Shown here: piece by piece, positions 58,850 through 64,000 of the stretch | Position numbering within the stretch: the first letter of the stretch is position 1 | How the letters are laid out: each line of letters starts with the position of its first letter | From: Epiperipatus broadwayi | Lineage: Eukaryota > Onychophora > Udeonychophora > Euonychophora > Peripatidae | NCBI GenBank assembly: GCA_028023455.1 | Contig: JAQFVV010006200.1 | Span: 7,285,506 to 7,349,505 of the forward strand | Reading direction: 5' to 3' | DNA: 64,000 bases | The notes under the pieces: generated by a model | Database searches by the model: none | Seen by the model: only the letters and a program-made list of their open reading frames with translations | Told to the model about the DNA's origin: nothing | Program-made: the position numbers and the translations under genes

Positions 58850-60160
58850 AGATGATGTATGTTGATTTAACCCAGTTCGAATACTAGGCAAAAGTACCTC
58901 GAGGCCACCCATATGCGAGATATTAAACCAAGAATACTATGACCTCTGCCCTATTCGTCTAGTCTCGAAGCTATCATGAACCGAACAACACTATCTGAGA
59001 CACGCATAGATATTTTCTTACCGAGCCACGAGCTTAGCATCAGCGGGAGACATGGACAGAACCACCTACGGAGCTAAATAGTTAAATGTGCAAAAATACT
59101 TAGAAATATGTGTTTTGCGTGCCTGGATCATTTAAAAGTAAAACAAAGCATTGAAATATAACTAGCAAACTCAAGCTTTTTAGTTAAATAAATATCTTTA
59201 ATAAATGACATTTGAAATATTATTAATAATTTAATGGCCTTCGCTATTCCCCTAAATTAATGAATAACTAATGAGACAATGAAAACCAGATTAATATGCT
59301 TGCGGTCTAAATCTTTCCTTCCCAATTTTATTAAACATTGTCAACTCGAATCTGCTCGATAAAGTGCAATAATAAAAATCTTTCGCAAAGCAGTTTCTAA
59401 TTGCTTTGCACTAAAACAGAGTTTAAAATGATTTAAGATGTATATCGCTAAATCTGACATACGTAAGAAGCTAATGGCGGACAAAAGAAGCGTTATCGAG
59501 GAGATCAAGTTGGCAAACAAAAAAAGGAAACTTACTCGTACTAAATTTTACAAGTATGAATAAAACTGGAAAGGGATTTTTATATGAACAATTAACTAAT
59601 AAACTTAACCGCAATAGAATTAAAATATTTACACATGGGAGTAATGAAGAATAGCGAAGGAAAAAGGGTTAAATATCTAGATAGATGATCACATATACAT
59701 ATATCTAACTAGTCTAATAAAAATAGTTACATTATAAATATCATTAAACACACATTTCATAAATATTCAAGGAAGCAATTATAAAAAGTATGGACAAAAA
59801 GGGTAGCATAATAAATAGTTCATGAGGAGAGATATGATTACCGTCCTTATTCCTTGGTCATGTTCCATCGACGGGCGTAGCTTGATCCGTCTGATGAGAT
59901 GTGTTTGTCCGGACAAGGAAAGTGGAAATCGGTAGCATGGTTTCACAAAAAGTCCTCCAGACACGGCACAGAGTTCAGATGACGATTGAGTAAATACTAT
60001 GGCATTTTTCTGGTATTGAGGAACCCTCGGCGGTAGACAAAGTTATTTATTTGCCTAGCCAAGCATGGTAGACTCCATCGAATTCATATAATAAAATCAC
60101 AACAGGCAACAGCAAAATTTCTAAAGTTCTCCACGGAGCAATCTGACAGCCCGCAAGAAT
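58850..60160. other. GC-richer island of unknown origin
   Basis: Two blocks (about 58,865-59,090 and 59,820-60,160) and the ORF between them have clearly more G, C and CpG than anything else nearby, for example CCTCGAGGCCACCC and GACGGGCGTAGC. No domain was recognised in any frame. It could be a retroelement relic, an exon-bearing region or a young insertion. Confidence 0.4.
59438..59563 (+). CDS. small charged ORF, unknown, may be an exon
   Basis: A 41-codon frame, ATG at 59,438 to TAA at 59,561, lies in the GC-richer island. The product is strongly charged and lysine-rich, with runs such as SDIRKKLMADKRSVIEEIKL and KKRKLTRTKFYKYE. It has more G/C-ending codons than other frames in the window, which is the only reason to list it. 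It has an upstream stop, no recognised family, and could equally be a fragment of a mobile element. Confidence 0.2.
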   Translation: MYIAKSDIRKKLMADKRSVIEEIKLANKKRKLTRTKFYKYE

Positions 60161-60262
60161 ACTCTGAATGAATAATCTTTTCCAAAAGGAAAATCTGAAT
60201 GACTGATCTTTTCCAAAAGGAAAATCTGAATCACTGATCTTTTTCCAAAAGGAAACTCTGAT
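60161..60262. repeat. 31-bp tandem repeat, three units
   Basis: Units of about 31-32 bp, each containing TCTGAATGA(C)T and ATCTTTTCCAAAAGGAAA, occur three times. Each contains the small palindrome TTTTCCAAAAGGAAAA. It sits at the right edge of the GC-richer island. Confidence 0.85.
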
Positions 60263-63200
60263 TAATCTAGTCTTTTGTTTTCACTTCTATTTATACCCTC
60301 TCTGTCAGCTACCTTCTATTGTTTGTATGATCTGAGATCTTGATAAGCCTCCCCATGCTCCTTTGTTTCAAAGTAACATTTTCTAAAAATAACTTTTACT
60401 TTTTTACTCTAAATTTCTTTCTTTAAAGTTTGAATTCTATTAACTAAAAAGAAAGAAAGAGAAGGCCATCTTTAATTTGACTTGAATGGGCTCACTAATC
60501 AAAACTATACATTCTTTTAGAAAATGTTGGCGGGCTTATCTCAAAATCAAATCATACTAAATATTTTAACAAAATTTTAACAACAATATATTATTATTTT
60601 TTTATAGTAGAATAAGCATTTTATTTCAGCAGAATTTTGCATTAACTCATATATATACGCTAGATGTATATATATGTTTGACTAATAGGTTAAGCAATTT
60701 TTATTAATAGAATGAAATTTATTTAAAACAAAATATTTAAATGTAATACACATTTAATAAGCATAATTATTTTTAACTCTAATGCAAAACCCTGCTGATA
60801 TTGGACTATAAACTTAATTCAGGTCTACAATACTAATTAAGTTTATAGAAGGCTGTGAAGCATGGATCGGGCTTCAGATCCATTGCTTCAATAGCAATAA
60901 ATTTTCCTAAAAAAGAAACCTATAGAGAAAAGGAATACATGAATAAATAAAAATATGGAATTATGGAAATATTTTATATTGCCCAAAAAGTTTATCCGGA
61001 TAGTTCAAGCTAAGCCAAAGGAACATGATGCATCATTATGCTGATACGGAATATTCTAGAATAGAAGCTTCACGGAATTATTTTAATATTATGATTTTAT
61101 TATGATTTTAATAATCATCATTCTGGACAATAGAAATCACAAGCTATTGTTCTATAACTTTTTCAGGATGGATCAATGATTATTTTATTTAATTTTTCAA
61201 GAGTTTAAAAGACATATTATTTTTTATTATTTATTTTTTTTAAACTTTGCTCACTGCTGCTGGAAACAGTTTTGTCTAGTTTATCATCAAACAAGTAAAA
61301 AACCTAGCAATGGGGGGAGTTTCAAAATCACTCTTGAAGAGAACATTTTTAAAAAAAAAACTCTGGAGAAAGAAAGTAAAAAACATTTTGAACTTATAAA
61401 GAACATTCGTCTCAGCTGAAGATTAAGTAAATATAGTTTTGACTCATTTATTAATTTTAAATATAATTATTTTTGGTTTATAAGAATAGGAACATGAATA
61501 TTAATTTATTGATAATATTAGAATCTTATAGTAGAATAATTTAATAATTTAAATAAGAACATTTAAATAAAAGTATGGATTGTATTTCATGTATGCAATG
61601 TTGTATATAACTGATGGAAAAAGAAGACTGCAAAAGTGATGACAAGTCAATATCACTTGGTAATAGTTAATAAATATTGATATATTTTATGATGTATATT
61701 TTTGTTTTTCTTTTTTGAAGATTGCCTATGAATTATAAGGTATGGAAGTATGAATGTTAAATTATATGTAAATGCATTTGTACAACACTTTTAAATTATG
61801 AGATTAGGATTTATTTTGAGAATATGCATACTATAATTTTATATTAGTAATATAACACAACATGATAATAAATATTTATGTGATTCTTATAAAAAACTTT
61901 CATATTATTGGATATTCAAAGTATTTATACTAGTTTGTATGTATTTAGAATATAGAATAAGAAAGTAAGCAGACTTTTCTTGTGGATTAGTGAGATCACT
62001 CTAATTATAATTGAATTTTGTTTATTATTTTGAATATGCAAGTTAGTTATTTGTCGATGTAAGATTTGATAAATCTTTTAGGAAATAATGATAAGATAGT
62101 GACTTGGTTGTAGTATTATAAACATGAACCCAGGAGATGATATTAAGGTAGGATGTAATAAGGGAATATGAAGAGTATTTTATAATCTAAGTAGATATGC
62201 AATACAGTTAACAAAGCCCTGTGAGTTATATTTATTTGTGGACTGTGTCTATTTTTAAGTATTGATGTTTCAATAAAGCTGAAGAAATAGCTTTGACATC
62301 ATTGATAGTATCGGAGGACATTAGACAGAATAGGTCATGCCTCTATTTCTTATAGATACACTGTACCATGGTATTTTTCTCCGATATGTATTATGAGTTA
62401 TACTCTAGTATTTTTTCCCTTGTCTACACATCTATTTGCTATCTAGATTTCCAAAGTATGGTTTATTTTAAAAGAAATAATAGATAATTTAGAGTTTAAT
62501 ATATGCTATTGCCTGAATAAGATAATTTCATTTACTTGTAAGAAAAAGTAGAACTCATACAAATTGAAATTGCAAATCCAAAGGATCCAAACGGAAAAAG
62601 AATCATAAAATATGTTTAGATTTTATTTTGGAAATAAAATAAAATTTCAGGAATAAAATGTAAAGCAAAGTTGCTTTTTTAAATATTAAATAATTTTTAA
62701 ATATTTTATTTCATTTTTTAATGAGTACTGCATATTTTTAAGATATAATGTTATAAAGTAAAATGATATGAACAATAAACATAGGTACAAATTTTATATT
62801 ATTAAATAATAGGGAATATATCAATGATTACAACGATATAGTATTAAAGTAATATTAAATGGGATGTATTATATTTAATAGTCATTGTGTAGTGAACAAC
62901 GATATCCACACAATCTAGTAATAAATTATCAGTAGATATTTTACGATATCTTTTAACATTGCAAAATGAAATTGTCTAGTGAAAAATATCCATGCTCTCG
63001 ATTATTGTTATTATTTTGTTTTTCCATAGAATGTTTCAATAGATGTTTTCACTTAAAGAAAAAAGAAGCATAGTTAAAGATATAATATATTTTAAAATAA
63101 GTATAAATAAATGTAATTTTATCATAAGATTGATCACAAAGGGATCAATAAGATTGTATTGTTTTATTATTATTACTTTAAGTCAGAGTGAAGACTTAAC

Positions 63201-64000
63201 TAGGTTCCAAATAAAAAATGTATAACAGTGCAAATTTAAGGATGTTAAAATGTAAATATTGTAAATAAATCGTTATTTTGTTTAGTGTTATAATAAAATT
63301 TTGTTAAATTTGTTTTTTAAAAGTTTGTGTGTTAGGGTTATTTGTTTTTCCCATCATAATGCTTGAAATACACAAAATAATAGAATCAAACATAATATTT
63401 TTTGCACAGAAATAAATAAAGAATTATTTTAAGAATTCAAATATTTTCTTGGTATTTATTTATTTAAGTAATCACATTTTACACTATCTTATGGTCATAA
63501 ATTAATTATTATAATGGTATATTAAATTATAATGCTATCCATTGCCACACATATTTTTCAGATTATCTAATACTACCACATATTTATTACATTATTAGAT
63601 GAAGATAAAAGATTATATTATAGTATTTTATTATTTTATTATGGTAATAAAATTATAGTGAAGAAAGAGATATACAGAATTAGTTCATACAATGAAGAAT
63701 ATTATTATTTGTTATTATTAGTTTAAGTGTATTAGAGTATGACATGAAAATCCCTTATCATGTTTTACTACCATGATTTGATTATCTTAGAATAATTTTA
63801 TAAACCTGAGATTTTATGAGCTAAATTATTATAAATAGAAGATTAAGATTTAATTATTAGTTTAATCTTAATGAGTAGGATTTATTAAAGTTGTAAAAAT
63901 GCTATAAGTTTATTTATTGGGGATAGTAATAGGGGGATAGTATTCTTATGCCATTGAGATAGAATCCTGTGGGATATTGGCTCAATGTAATCTATCTTGT
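60263..64000. other. AT-rich stretch without a gene
   Basis: A short inverted repeat lies at 60,807-60,848 (CTATAAACTTAATT and its complement). No gene or other structure was recognised. Confidence 0.45.

Noticed and set aside
58940-58990. TCGTCTAGTCTCGAAGCTA, resembling the internal promoter region of 5S rRNA
   Set aside because: Only about 20 bases are similar, with gaps; the rest of a 5S gene is absent, so it is probably coincidence.
59890-59935. CTGATGA with a TTGTCCGGACAA hairpin and GAAA in the GC-richer island
   Set aside because: The spacing between CTGATGA and GAAA is wrong, the hairpin is displaced from the helix II position, and no cleavage-site strand pairs upstream.
59779-59964. 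61-codon minus-strand frame in the GC-richer island
   Set aside because: No recognisable motif, short, and no supporting codon pattern.
1-64000. CRISPR arrays, prokaryotic operons, phage or viral genes
   Set aside because: No regularly spaced repeat array, no dense gene order and no viral hallmark protein was seen; the content is eukaryotic repeat DNA.

Overview
The window is AT-rich (by eye about three quarters A+T) repeat-dominated DNA from a eukaryotic, almost certainly metazoan and probably invertebrate, nuclear genome. Evidence: several decayed retrotransposon families (Penelope-like elements, at least three LINE lineages), tRNA-derived SINE-like copies, long (TA)n and (AAT)n/(GAT)n microsatellites, palindromic short repeats with target-site duplications, and no operon-like gene packing. 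No host protein-coding gene can be supported. The species cannot be named from the sequence.

Layout. 1-7.1 kb: foldback repeats, a very decayed Penelope-like (PLE) copy at about 3.0-4.4 kb, and a palindromic repeat at 6.57-7.13 kb carrying a hammerhead-ribozyme (HHR) motif with an intact core. 10.1-12.9 kb: a CR1/Jockey-like LINE on the minus strand, broken by one nonsense codon and frameshifts. 16.9 kb: a tRNA-derived SINE. 17.66-19.16 kb: two palindromic elements with 14-bp and 12-bp target-site duplications, the second carrying three HHR copies. 26.3-28.2 kb: two more HHR-type palindromes. 28.7-29.1 and 38.3-38.8 kb: copies of an unclassified repeat. 30.0-31.4 kb: a PLE (family A) with reverse-transcriptase and GIY-YIG motifs. 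33.1-35.7 kb: a near-perfect 2.6-kb palindrome of two 5'-truncated PLE (family B) copies, one arm with an uninterrupted 366-codon frame. 35.7-37.6 kb: a second head-to-head PLE pair (family A). 39.0-39.35 kb: another HHR-derived palindrome. 39.35-44.35 kb: a second, heavily decayed LINE, probably split by a 2.1-kb insertion. 46.15-47.19 kb: a TIR-bearing DNA-transposon-like element. 24.6-25.8 and 47.7-49.3 kb: two diverged copies of a long unclassified repeat. 49.85-51.0 kb: a second 3' end of the 10-kb LINE family. 56.5-57.3 kb: a palindromic partial-tandem element with a 14-bp TSD. 58.85-60.26 kb: a conspicuously GC-richer island of unknown nature. 60.3-64 kb: plain AT-rich DNA.

Main result. 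A superfamily of small palindromic repeats carries type-I hammerhead ribozyme folds (CUGANGA, GAAA and GUC cores, a two-part helix I with an internal loop, and a self-complementary helix III), two of them with fully matching cores. Several are partial tandem units arranged head-to-head and flanked by 12-14-bp direct repeats, so they integrated as palindromes. HHRs in PLEs and in small metazoan retrozymes are established knowledge. What deserves attention here is the palindromic integrated form, the self-complementary helix III kept across sub-families, and the same head-to-head architecture in the PLE copies of this window. That suggests, as inference only, that PLE machinery mobilised the HHR elements.
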